Source of the DNA: Protopterus annectens
Lineage: Eukaryota > Chordata > Ceratodontiformes > Protopteridae
Direction: 5' to 3'
DNA: 64,000 nucleotides
Assembly: GCF_019279795.1 (NCBI RefSeq)
Contig: NC_056725.1
Span: 1,075,201,453-1,075,265,452 of the forward strand
Positions 34,821 to 46,949 of this stretch are shown piece after piece. The translations under genes and the position numbers were made by a program. Position 1 is the first letter of the stretch; every line of letters starts with the position of its first letter. The notes beneath the pieces are model-generated. The model worked only from the letters and a program-made list of their open reading frames with translations, was not told the origin of the DNA and searched no databases.

Positions 34821-35825
34821 TTGTCCAAGGGTCTGCTCCCAGTGTTCTCTCCTGTCTATCTGATGAATCTGGGCATCTTGGGGCAATGTAGAAATTGCCT
34901 CATGTACACAGACAACCCTCTCCCCCTACCACACAACACTACAACCTGTGAGAGATGCACTTATCTAGTCAAACTGGAAGTAAAGCTCTTTCCAATCAAG
35001 ACTGAACTTGACAGTCAAGAGGAGAAGGTAAACACCTGCACCACACCACACTCATCACATAGTCTCACTAAATCTACACCACCAAAATCCACACATAGAA
35101 ACACAAAAACATTCGCGGAGGCTCTCAATAATAATCTGCTCAAGCAACAGAGACCTCCAAAGCAGAAATGCAAGCAACCTGCACCCCCCAACACAACCCA
35201 AATGACACATAGCCCACAGACTCAGTGTGCCACTCAACCACAGCCAATATAGCAAAACAACATACCCAACATACTAGTTATAGGTGACTCTATAGTCAGG
35301 CACATTGATGTCCCACTCACCAGGATAAAAAAGGAGAAGGTTACTGTCAGCTGCCTGTCGGGTGCCAGGATCCGCCACATAACCCATGCAGTCAGGTCAC
35401 TCCACAACAAGTACAAATATGACTCTGTCATTGTCCATGTTGGTGTGAATGACCTGAGACGTACCTCCCTGGACTACATGAAAAGAGACACGGAAGAGCT
35501 CTCATATCTTGTAGCCCAGGCAGGTATGACCCTAGCCTTGAGTAGCATTCTGACATCACCCAGAATGATGCCTCAGTACAAGGACAAAATGATTGACTTC
35601 AACAATTGGCTAAGCTTCTGGTGCCATTCTAAAGGGATCCAGTATCTGTCTGCCTGGGATGACATGGTCGACAGGCCACGATGCTTTGCCAGAGATGGCC
35701 TACACCTGTCACCCCTGGGATTCTGGATACTGGCTAAGGTTCTTGCTGCCCCTATAGTGACTTTTTTATGCAAGGTTCAAATGACAAATTCACCACCATT
35801 ACAGGAACAGGCAAGCAAAAACTGA
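34821..35825 (+). pseudogene. CR1 ORF1 with SGNH esterase domain, one internal stop
   Basis: A single frame of 334 codons runs from ATG 34821 to TGA with one in-frame TAG at 35250-35252. Residues 1-60 hold two CxxC pairs (CRNC and CERC), a possible zinc site, then a Lys/Glu stretch. A Pro/Thr/Gln-rich linker follows. The esterase begins VIGDSIVRHIDVPL (block I with Ser), SCLSGARIRHI (block II), VIVHVGVNDLRR (block III) and ends DGLHLSPLGFWILAK (block V with Asp and His). All catalytic positions expected of the SGNH family are present. The likely original protein differs by the single stop. Its last 58 bp overlap the ORF2 start. Confidence 0.88.
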
Positions 35826-38612
35826 GGGTGATGCTACTCAATGCTAGAAGTCTAAATCTCAAAATGTACTCACTCGAGGCACTCCTTAAAATGGAGAACA
35901 TCGATATCTGTGCAGTGACTGAGACCTGGATCAAGGCTCCAAAAAGCACCCCTGCACTACCAGGCTATAACTCATACCACACTTTTTGGCCATGTAACCT
36001 GGACTGAAACACTAAAGGAGGAGGCTTGTCCATAGTCATTAAGGATATCCACACCTCCAGGCTAGTTGCTCAGCATAATGCAGCTGAGGTTATCCAAGTG
36101 CAACTAACTCTGGCCAAAACTGCAATCCAAATTGTAGCATGGTACAGATCCTCCACCATGCCCCAGGATTCCCACTCCTCTTTTCTTGATGTGCTGGAAA
36201 ATATTAGAGTTCAACCAAACACCCTAATAATGGGCGACTTCAACTACCCCACCATTAACTGGGAAAACTACTCATGTACCAACTCCTTTGCTCAACGCTT
36301 TCTGGAATTCATAAACTCCAATGCCCTGGATCAACTTGTCCACACCCCCACCAGGGGCAACAATATCCTAGATCTAGTCATTACCAACATGAGTGACCGG
36401 TGTTCCACACCTGAAATCAATGTCTCATTGGTGCAATCTGACCATAAGCTAATTACCTTAGATATCCACATCCTGCCCCCCCCATTAAGGAAACCATGGT
36501 AAAAAATTTCTCCAAAGCCAATTTCATGTTTCTTAAGACAGAAGTGGTGAACTTCATGACACCTATGCAGATGGACAATACAGTTATGACTACTGAATCC
36601 TACACAATTGCACTTTATAAGCACTTACATGAGTACATGGATTGTGCTATCCCAAACAGAACCAAGATGCTATCCTCCCAAAAAAGGAAGCCAATCTGGT
36701 GGTCCCCTGCCATAAACAAACTGTACAACAGAAGGAAGAAACTGTTGCAAAAGAGAGTAAAATCCCACGAGTGGAGGAGCTCCCTGGTCAGCCTCAGTAA
36801 GAAGCTGTGATCCCTGATAAAATCCTCCAAAGCTAGTTACAAAAACAAAATTGCCACTGATTCTAAAGGCAACACAAAGCATTCTATAGCTATGTCAAGA
36901 ATCTCAATGGCAACACTCAGATCTGCTCTGAGTTACAGCACAATGGCAGTAAATATACAGACCCAACTGATATTGCCAACATCCTGGCAGATAGGTTCAG
37001 TGCAAACTTTACTCCCCTCTCACCCCCTAAAGAGCCCATCTCTATACCAGAAGAATGCAAAGTTCCTGTAATCATGGCTGCACAGGTAAAATCCACACTC
37101 TCCAAAGCCAAGAACACAGCATCCATGGGACCAGACAACATCCCAGGCTGCGTTCTACATGAACTACAGAATGAACTGGCACCCCACCTATGTACCATGT
37201 TCAATCATAGCCTCACATCAGGCTTTGTGCCTGCTGAATTGCGCACAGCAACAGTTATCCCACTCCACAAGGTGGGAGCCACCACGAACCCCGAGAACTA
37301 CCACCCCATTAGCCTGACGAGCCTGATCTGCAAGGCCATGGAACGTATCATCGTGGAACTTATAAACAAAGACATTGGTAATCTCCAAAACCAGTTCGGG
37401 TTTGTAAAAGGCAGATCATGTCGCCTAAACCTGATAGACTTCTTTGAAGCAGTCAGCAAAGCCGTAGACAAGGGTAAGGTGGTTCACACAGCCTATCTAA
37501 ATCTTGCCAAGGCTTTCAACACCATCCCCCACTCTGGAATTATAGATAAACTCACTAAACTAGGTATAAATCCCTATGTCACAAGATGGGTTGCCAGCTG
37601 GCTCACTGACAGAACCCACACTGTGAAAATAGCAGACTCCAAATCCGACTTCAGACCAGTGACAAGTGCAGTACCACAGGGTTCAGTCCTGGGTCCTCTC
37701 CTGTCTGGTATCTACTTCTCTGAAGTACAGGCTAACACAGAAGGTCTTTGGCTAATGAAGTTCGCAGATTACTGCAAACTAGGAGCCATAATCAAAACTC
37801 CTAATGATGGGGACATCCTACAAAAGGGCCTCACTGAGACAGATGCCTGGTGTCAAAGCCATGGCCTCAAGCTCAATGCCAAAAAGTGCATTGTCATCCC
37901 CTTTGGTAAAAACTGTGTACCATGAACTACAACATAGGCGGTAGTACACTTAACACTGAAAGTGTGATAAGAGACCTTGGGACACAGGTGGACAGTAGTC
38001 TTTCCTTTGATAACCATATCGCCACAGTAGTCAGGAAATCCTTCTACATGGCACACCTCATCACAAAAGGTTTCTCATCAAGAAAAAAAGAGGTCATTGT
38101 TCCCCTCTACTCATCACTCATTAGACCCATTATAGAGTACAACGCCCCTTTTGGTATGTACCTCACAAGGCATCTACAACAACTGGAAAGGCCGCAGAAA
38201 TATCTCACAAAAAGGATTACTGGCCTCAAACAGATGCCCTACTCAGACCGTCTCAAAAAACTGCAGCTTTACTCCATCGCATATCGCCTACTCAGAGGTG
38301 ATCTCTGCCTAACATTCAAAGCTATGTCAAACCCAGAGCTGTTGGACATGCTCCACTTAAAGAAATCCCAATCCCTCTGAGCTACACGCTCTAGGGACCT
38401 AAACCTTGTCAACACAATAAACAGAGCATGCCAGAGGGATAGATTCCTGTCCCAGAGACTTCCCATACTCTGGAATAAACTACCTATCTATATCAAACAA
38501 AGCTCCTCATTAACACTCTTCAAGTAAAATCTTGATGATTGGATGGGAAATAGGAAATTTACCCCGGGGATTACCACTGTGGCTCAGGTCGATGGTGGCA
38601 CAGGAGAATAAT
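35768..38612 (+). pseudogene. CR1 ORF2 of copy 3, several lesions
   Basis: From ATG 35768 the endonuclease shows LLNARSLNLKM, VTETWIKAP, then TGA at 36005-36007 where relatives have Arg (a CpG-type change), GGGLSIVIKDIH, GDFNYPTINWE and SDHKLITLDI. A frame change occurs in the C run at 36478-36483 and a TGA near 36808. The RT (37074-37925) has TATVIPLHKVGATTNPENY, AYLNLAKAFNTIPH (motif A Asp replaced by Asn) and AVPQGSVLGP. Motif C is FADYC instead of FADDC. A 1-bp loss near 37920 shifts the frame, and a TGA lies at 38378. Two catalytic Asp losses make the RT inactive. Confidence 0.9.
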
Positions 38613-38703
38613 TTTCTTGTGTGGCAAAAGCCAAGGTATCTTTTTGGGTGGGCTTGTATAGGCCCCAGGGCCGATAGCCTAGTACCTACCTATGAACCTA
38701 TGA

Positions 38704-41700
38704 CATCTGCTAACATCAGCAATAGCACCTTCTATCAGAACATATTGCAGATGCAAGCTTAAAATAGTTGTTGCACCCCCCCTAACATATTTCAAAGAGC
38801 TCTGGTGGATGAATGTGAGCTGAATTAAATGGTTAAACAATCACAATCTGTTTGTGTATGTTATATACATTTCTAAATTGTTCCACCATGTTTTTTTAAG
38901 TTATTGCCTTACAGCAATGCTCATTATACAGTCATTAGCATGTAGTTCTGTTTATCTTTTGTTTTCAAGCTGGCCCTGTTATGTAACAGTGGTTCCTGCA
39001 TTGCAAACACCGTCCTCATTATGCAAACAAGCTTAGCATGACAAGCAACAGTTTGTGCATCCCAGCCAATGGTTTGGAATTTAATATTAGCCAATATATC
39101 ATGGTTAAACAAGGCTATAAATCTAGTGGTTCAGTGTGTTTGTTTGTTTGTTTGTTTTTTCTGAATAATAATGACATGACCATAACACCAGAGGCTTGGC
39201 TACATCATGCAAAATAGGAGTTATTTAGAAGACAGCATTTCACCTGGAAATGTTAGTTTCGTTCACCAATAAGGACACATAATGTGATTAAACTTGTCAA
39301 ACTAAAGAAGGTGTAATAATTTGACAGGATGCAGAAAATCAAAAATGGGATCAAATATTAGCATATGAAGTTGACAGTGATTACTCCAATGTTAAAACAT
39401 TTCAAGGCATTCATACAGAATCTGGACTCCTAATATATCAGTGGTATTATGCTTATCCACCATCAGCATCTATAAATCATGATTTCCAAAAATCAGGGAA
39501 AAGCAACACATGCCAGTCACCACAGTAAATGTGGGCATCAATTAAGAAAGGAAAGGTTACATCTCGTTTTATAGAAAATAAAGAGGATCACAAACAGTAA
39601 ACAATCACATACCAGATGAAGAAGTCAAGATGATCTATGTGTGGCTATAAAAGAGAGGGATACGACTGGGACATGACATGACTAATACAAAGAAGGCTTA
39701 GTTCAGGGGATGAAAAAAATGTGGGCAAAATCAAGTGGTACCTAACTCTAAGACATCTTTGTAATGAAGGTAAGAAGAAAGAATCTTCCTTACTGAGTTG
39801 CTACCTATAGGATGCAGACCATACATGTATGTCCTGGGAATACCTTATGGCTATGCACCGATGAACACTGCTAATGTAATCTGACATAATTTTTGTTTTC
39901 TGGAATAAATTCAATTAAAAATGGAATCATGTATGTTCAACTATAATTACATGGAAGGAGAACTTTCTCCTAATACTAAACAAGTCATTCTAATCAAAGT
40001 GAGCTTTACAAAAACTATACTTGTCAAAAAAAGGAAGAAGAAGGCCTCAGTTCAACACAGAAGTGTTTTGAAAGACTACAATAAGTTGTTAAGAAATAAT
40101 ACTGCAGTCGCTGAAATGGGAAGGAGCAACAACAATACCTCTATATCCATACTTGTACTTAATGGCTTCCTTTTTGGGTTTATATCTGCAGACTGGAGAA
40201 CTGTATTGTGAATAACATAGACAATAGAAATCATCCAAATCTCTCCTTTACTTCAGATAATATAGATGTATTTTTTGTTACAATTCTCTGGAAAAACTGT
40301 AAGCAGTTGTAATTAAGGATTCCTGTGGCACACCGCCATGTCTTTATGTGATAGGGTCAGTTCATGTAATACTTGCCTGTGGCTTAAGCTGACCAAAATC
40401 CCTTGCATCATATATTTGTCAATGTAAATCAAAAAAAGTTAGTAAACCACACTGCTGTCAAAATAATACTTATACATAGTTCAGCATGTTAGCATGAAAC
40501 TACAAAACAATTGGCAAGAAAAGAAGACCCAAACATTCTGCTTTGGAGGTATAGCTCTCTCTCTCTCTCAGGGAATCCAGACATTGTAACACTGTTCATT
40601 TAGTGACCTAGAGAAAGGAAAGATACTTCCCATGGTAAAAGAGGATCTTTGAGGATAGCAATATCCCCAGATTATGCAAGTCTCAAACAGAACATATGAT
40701 TTAGTATTTTTAGCATTTTTATTAATTACCTTGTATTTCTTATATTTAGCTTTTAATACATATTCAGTTTGTAGGTATTTGTTTTTAATTAATAGGTAGG
40801 TGAATTGGACCACTAGTGTATATTTTAATGCATGGCCAGGATAGAAAAAAAATGAAAAAAAAAATGGTAAGAAACACTAATATATTTAGGAGCTGTTGAA
40901 CAAAACAAACAGCAATGTGCAACATTCAAAGTGAGTTTGCTAACATAATTTTTTGTCTTCAGCTCTTCCATCTAATTCCTGCCTCCATTCCCAGTAGGTG
41001 GGCATCAGTAAGTGGATGGAGAAGAGGGAGAAAGGTGGGCAAGTTATCAATCAGTAGGCTTGGCAGGTACAGTTAGGACCCAATGACTTATGCTGGGGTA
41101 ACAGTAGGAGTGGGATGATAGGGAGACAATACACAACTCAAATTCTGATAACCTGATCTCTTTATTTGAGCAGGCAAACCAAGTAATCAAGAAATCAAGG
41201 CATATGTAAGTTTCCTTCATTCATCTAGGCAAGAGTAAGGTTTGGTCTACAGGCTAAAATTTAGGTGGAAGTGGTATTCAGACTGTACAATGAGATTTGC
41301 TGTTATGAGGATTTGATGGTGGGGACTAGACATCTTCATTGTATAGATCTTTCTGGAGAAGTAGAGACTGAATAATAGCAATAATAAAGCATAAGTGATA
41401 GCTATAGTGAGGCCTTGACATAATTGTGGTATAGTGGTATAACAAACTTTAACAACTAAGTACAGGTTTGCAGCTAATATGTTTACCTTAGGCAATCCAT
41501 GCTTACAGGGTGTGTTCCTTTCCACTGGTATGATGTTTCCTATTAAGATGATATATTAATTTAAGTGTTGCTGCACAATTTTGTAGTGCAAACCCCTAAC
41601 AAGGTATTTGTGAGTTGCAGATACTTGATATATGGTTTGGTTAACAGAATGGTAAAACTATCAGCTTTGTGCAAATGGTGGTATGTTGCAGCTGTTTTGT

Positions 41701-41820
41701 CATTTGAAAGTCTATGGGGTGGCCAGCATGTTATTTTACTGGCAAAAAAAGACATTGGGCACAGAGTTCTTTCCTATACATACAGAGTTGATTGTGGTTT
41801 TGGACCTGTGCAGTTTTAAG
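38704..41820. other. No recognised gene
   Basis: It contains a (GTTT)n run at about 39139-39157, a (CT)n run at 40555-40569 and A-rich tracts. Short open frames such as 39921-40211 have a Lys-rich stretch but no family motif. Confidence 0.45.
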
Positions 41821-42340
41821 CTTCATAGTTTCATAGTTTCAATAGTTTCTTAGATAGAATTATTCATATAGGGCTATAAGGCCATTCAAGTTGCAGACTC
41901 TGGATTAGTTGAGTACACAAAAAGCCCCTTGTGTATGTGCAGTGATCTTTTTAAATTTGTCCATTGAATTGTTATATCTAATATTCAGAGGTAATTTGTT
42001 ACATAGTTTAGCTAGTAACTGCATAATAAACTTTGTTTTCAAACGTGGTTCTACATATATCTAGTCTGTATATATCTTGCCCCCCTCTTGAACAGATTAA
42101 TGGCTGGAATAATTCTGAATTCCACAATACCCTCAGTTCATCTTATACAATGCTTCAAAGGCTAAACATATTTTTTCAGCCATCTATAACTTGCAAGTAC
42201 TGTCCTACCATATGGTAAAGTCTTATAGTCATTGACTCTTTTAATAAAATTCCTTTGAACACATTCCAGGATGATAAGCTAATTTTTATACACAATACAA
42301 ACAGCTATACTCTAAAACTAGTCTAACATAAGAGAGAAAT
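41821..42340 (-). mobile_element. LINE (CR1/L2 group) 3' part, left of an L1-type insertion
   Basis: TTCATAG repeats at 41822-41850 mark the 3' tail. Minus-strand reading gives LETKFIM-like and LCNKLPLNIRYNNSMDKFKK (near 42000), matching the LWNxLPxxI end of the RT C-terminus, and LECVQRNFIKRVNDYKTLPYG (near 42240). The remaining RT continues at 43760-44340. Confidence 0.75.
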
Positions 42341-42344
42341 ATTT

Positions 42345-43757
42345 TGAGCAGAGTGGAACATGATTATTTAGTTAAATTCTTAAAAAAGTAGCAGAAAGTA
42401 TCCTAAGAACTAAGCCAACACAGGGATGGAGAAAGGAGATTTTGTTGATAAGGATGACTGCAATTAGGGACATAGACAATAGGCAAGAGGGGGATGGAAT
42501 TTATTGGAGAAAACAGGCAAAGAAACCAAAGTATTGGTAGCAAATAACTAGAAAGGGAAAGATGATAGAATGGGAAGACGCCAAAAATGTATCTGGACTG
42601 CAGGTTAGAGATTGCCTTTCCTATGAAGGACTGATATCAGAAAATAGGCAAAGAGAAAGAAATGGGAGTCCTAAATGAAAGATCAGCACTGGCAGAAATT
42701 TTAGTAGAATCTAGAACAGAAGCTGCCATTAAAAAAGGAATAGTTTGTACAGCATATAAAATACTGCATGATAACTATAAGAATCAATCAGAGGAGTTTA
42801 GAAAGGATTGGGAAGGGGAGATTTCATAAGCAAATTACATAGAAACAATGGCAGGAATTATGTATGCCTCCCAAATATGCAAGTAAGTCTAGAAGATTTA
42901 GAATTTTTTACATGGAAATGTTTATGTAGATATTTTTATACCCAAAGTAGACTCTAGAGAATTTTTCCTTAAGTAGACAGCAAATGTTGGAGGTGTGATG
43001 GGGAAAAAAGAGAAAATTGGGAACATATTTTCTGGGAGTGTAGTGAGTTGGTAGATTTGAAGTATTCCCTGCAGGATGTACTGTCAGAGATGCTGGGTGG
43101 GCAGATTGGTATGAAGAAGGAGATGATTTTTCTGAGCTATGATACAGAATCGTAATTGCCTAGACATGGTAAGGCTTTGCTGTGTCTAATTATGGTGGCT
43201 GCCAAAAAAAAACAATTATTAGAAAATGTAAATCAAACTGTAAAGCAATTAGAAGAAGTAAATATTGTAACAGAGATAAAACAACTGGAATTGAGATCTT
43301 TAGAAAAGGGTAGGAACAAACTACATAGGAAAAATGGGAATGGTGGTAGGAACAAAACATACAGGGGAGGAATGAGGTTTAAAAGAAGGCAGGACTTAAA
43401 TGTGCTATGTAATTGGGTAGATTATGAGTGATGTATAATGTTTGCAACTGGTTGTGCGTCAGTTGGTTTGCCATGTAAAATGCTTGCAACTAGGATCATG
43501 TCGGTGTGGTTTGTTTTCATTTATATAAATGTACGATTGCCTATGTCATAAGTGATGGTTTAATAAAGATTTTTCTTTTTTAGAAAAAGGCAGAAAGTGA
43601 ATAATTTATGTAATGTTGCTTAGGTTATATGATATATAGAAGTATATGTGAAGTATACAGTTTGTAAACTTGAATTTGTTAATACAGTTTGATTACTTTT
43701 ATATAAATATAAATTTGCCTATGTCACAAGTGATAATTCAATAAAGGTGCTAAAAAA
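42345..43757 (+). mobile_element. L1-type LINE 3' fragment nested in an older LINE
   Basis: The plus strand carries the cysteine-rich C-terminus of an L1/Tx1-group ORF2: after a decayed FRKDWEGEIS region near 42805, NWEHIFWECSELVDL (near 43018) follows CRRCG-like sequence. A basic C-terminal segment ends at 43428. The 3' UTR has AATAAAG signals at 43562 and 43740. The UTR segment with TTGCCTATGTCA and AAGTGAT occurs twice (43520-43575 and 43690-43755), so the tail is duplicated. The left boundary is approximate. Confidence 0.75.
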
Positions 43758-44340
43758 TATCCCTACAGTTTGTAAGACATTACTTTTGACCGTCTGCCCA
43801 TATGTCTTGAAACAGCTAGCAATTATGATTCAAAGGTCTTTGTATTCTATAGTATCCTTAAAGTTAGAGTTACCCATGAAAATATTAATTCTAGGCTGCA
43901 ATTTACCAAGAAAAAAAAAACATGACACTACAGTTGTTAGGATTTATTATTTTACCCTTTAGCAGTCATTCAACTGAATAAGTCTGATAAATAACTACTG
44001 AGCTGTTACATTCTTCAGGATTTGAGACTTGTGTAGCAGTCTTAATGTTATCTGCATAGTTTGTCATCCAGTAGGTATTGGATGCAGGAATTAATAGTAA
44101 TACCAAATTAAACAACACAGGGCCAAAAATAAAGTCCTGGGTGACTCATGTGGTGACAGTAGTGCAATTAGAGTTGAAACCTTTGCTCTTCTCTTAGTCA
44201 CTAAGAGGCAGGCATTATTTTCATCCTGGTGATGTCCTAGCATATCAAGAACATTTATTTTATTTTTAGGTTGAATATTAGAAGACTTATAGATGGAGTA
44301 GTTACTGGTAGGTGGGGGGTATACATGATATTTGGGCACC
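43758..44340 (-). mobile_element. LINE (CR1/L2 group) RT core, right of the L1-type insertion
   Basis: Minus-strand reading gives a QDFIFGPVLFNL-like motif B (near 44120), a TNYADNIK-like motif C (near 44060) and CSVMFFLGKLQPRINIFMG with KDLGIII (near 43850). That is the region following motif C in this family. The reading resumes at 42340 about 20 residues further on, so the two pieces were one element before the insertion. Confidence 0.65.
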
Positions 44341-45743
44341 TTTCAACAAAGACATCCTTGGGTAGACTCATTGGAATATAAAAATTGGGGGAAATTAAGA
44401 ATGCCTACCCCTCTTCATCTGTGTTTATTTTGTCTTGGGATGATACATAATTGGCATTACTTGGAAGGTGTAGGACATTCATTTGATTAGAATATAAGAC
44501 AGTTGATGTCATTCTGAATAACATAGGGAAGCTTAAGACAGCTATAACTTGTAGATTTGATTGTGTTTTGCAGTATGATGGCAACAGCCAAGGATTATCA
44601 AGAATAGTGGGAAGGAATAACATCATGACTTGTGGGTATATTGGAGAGTACATTAAGGTGGTCATGGAGCAGATGGGAAGCAAAACTGGCAAAAAGGGAT
44701 TAGTCATCATAGTATAAGAACTATTAAAGAAAAGAGGCTTGAATACAGGTTTTGTGATACAGTCTTCAGTAGCAGAACCAAAATAATAGCTTTAACAGCC
44801 ATAGGAGATGCTGTCAATTATTTGATTTTTCTTTATAATAAAGGATTACTGTAGAATAAGGTTGAGATCTGTATGATGATAATGTGCTATTTTGGATTAC
44901 CTGGATTCAGGGGATTTAAAAGATGTATAAATCTCACACTCACAGTTCAAGGGCAGGTGGCTAAGTTGGGAAGCCAGATGGGACAAAAAACATCTAACTT
45001 TCATGGCCTAGTGGTGGATTAACAGAACATCATGGTTCCTGGCTTTCCTGTACTATCTTTGTTGACCAGAGGTTCTTTTGATGGAGGTTCATCCAGTGCA
45101 ACACCATCAGGAGGCAGTTGTCTAATCTTGTCTGGGATTTAACATGGTCTGAGGAATAACACAACAGATAATAGTATTACAGTGCATATTCCTTAACCTG
45201 AAAATTTGAAAATTTTTAAGTGTGGATGTATAGCTTTATTAGAAATTAACAAAAGGTAAGAGATGAATTATGATGGCTGGGGCATGACCAGCAAGACTCC
45301 TTCTTGAAATTGGAAACCAAGGATCCAAATTCTTGTTTAGGAGTAATTGTAATTAAGTAATAACGTAGTGACCAAGATCATGATCAAAAAAGTTCATAAA
45401 AGGTGAAAGATGGTACAATTGGTTATTCTACTCTTTTATACTAACATACACTGACAACAAATGCCACTGGAATTTTGAAGATGTTAACTGCATATACATG
45501 GTCATATATCAGTCCACCTAAGGCAGTTTAAAAAAAAAACAATCATGGACTGCTGCTCAGATACCTGAGTACAAAAAGTAGCATACTACTGCAGAGGAAT
45601 GTTCTCCTTTTGACAGGCTATACCACCTTTGACTGTGAAGTCATCACAAAAAATAGAATTGCCACATTGCGGATTGACAAATGCTGTTCTGCCCAACAAA
45701 TCCTACCAATAATAGTTCAGAATCGGTATTATAGCTGCTCTTA
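44341..45743. other. No recognised gene
   Basis: Short frames only. The left end may still belong to the decayed LINE on the minus strand. Confidence 0.4.
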
Positions 45744-45751
45744 TTTTCATA

Positions 45752-46067
45752 CATAACTCTCAAATGTCCAGATTTTCACAGAATATCCAAATTTTTGCCT
45801 CATATTTTTGGTCTGTTCCTCAAAAAATGTGCGATTTTCTTGGAAATCAATGAGGATTGAAGTCACTAAATAATACAAAAATGACAGACATTTGAGTCTC
45901 AGATTTCATATCCTACAGCAAATGCATAATAATACAAAACCTGTTATTCTATCAACTTTCTAAGTTTATAGGAGCAATATTTAAAATCTGCCCTTTTTTG
46001 GAGCTTTTGTCCCGGAATTATTTCTGGTGTTGTCCAGATTTCTTGCACTTATAGGTTGAGAGGTATG
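45752..46067 (+). mobile_element. hAT-like non-autonomous element, copy 5
   Basis: This 316-bp element is flanked by an exact 8-bp duplication TTTTCATA (45744-45751 and 46068-46075). Its ends are CATAACTCTCAAATG and the inverted GGTTGAGAGGTATG. Just inside both ends lies TGTCCAGATTT, as a direct subterminal repeat. Confidence 0.88.
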
Positions 46068-46075
46068 TTTTCATA

Positions 46076-46949
46076 CATCATTCATCCTCCAACAGTGATA
46101 ACCTCTTTCTATATATTGCTGTTGTCTCATTGAAAAGAAAAGGAAAAAATAAATAGAAAAAAAATTACCATTGCAGTATATTTTAGATTTGTGCTCTTAG
46201 ACTCATACAGTGATTCCAACAAGCTATATAATTCTCATTTAAAAATGATCATGTCACCACACCATGCTTTTACATGCATTGTATCTGTCCATTCCTACAC
46301 CAAGAAGATAGCCGGCTACTGTGTACAGCTCTGACATTTGACTGTTAGGTAAGTCAAAGAAATGATGACCAGAGTAATTTATTTCAACCTGTTGCTAAGA
46401 TAGAGTACATACACACTCCTCACAAATTAGTCATGGTGGTGTTTTATATGAATCATGCAACTGCAATTTGCTTTCTTACACAGTATGTACCCCTCAAACA
46501 GTGTAGGAACATTATTTGCACATTTCATATATGTGATTCTGAAGAATGAAAAAGACATAGGACAGAATTCCAAAAGACTTGCTCTCAGAGTAAATGAGTA
46601 CTTATATGGAGAGTAGGCTGAGAGCAGGTGTTTTGGAATCTGGTCCCTGTGGTAAACTTGTTTATAGATAGGCCTTACACTGAAATAATTTACTTACACA
46701 GAGTAAGTCTTTCAGAATCATGGGAGACTTAAACTTAAGACAACTCTTTTGGAGTTTAGGCCATAGTCTCATCAGTAATGAATTTCATTTTGCTGTTTAT
46801 AGATATGTACACTGTCCTTGTGCTTCTCAAATTATATAACTCCTTGTCCTTTCAGGCACGAGTAATAATGCCCTTCTAGCCAGCCAATATGCCAATAAAA
46901 TCAGCCACATAATAAGTTGCCAAGTTGCTCTTAAAAACTATTTAAACAA
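46076..46949. other. No recognised gene
   Basis: AT-rich sequence with no motif that I can name. Confidence 0.4.

Larger units (their letters stand above)
34335..38703 (+). mobile_element. CR1-type LINE, copy 3, near full length
   Basis: A 5' UTR (about 34335-34820) shares blocks with the UTR of copy 2 and contains two to three diverged ~50-bp repeats of GCACTxAxxTTCCTCA and CTAGAGGAAAAxAG. ORF1, an overlapping ORF2 and a 3' UTR follow. The end is GATAGCCTAGTACCTACC and CCTATGAA units at 38672-38703. The 5' boundary is estimated from similarity to copy 2 only. Confidence 0.88.

Noticed and set aside
39921..40211. Lys-rich open frame as a host gene
   Set aside because: It has no motif, no conserved neighbour and a length expected by chance in AT-rich DNA.
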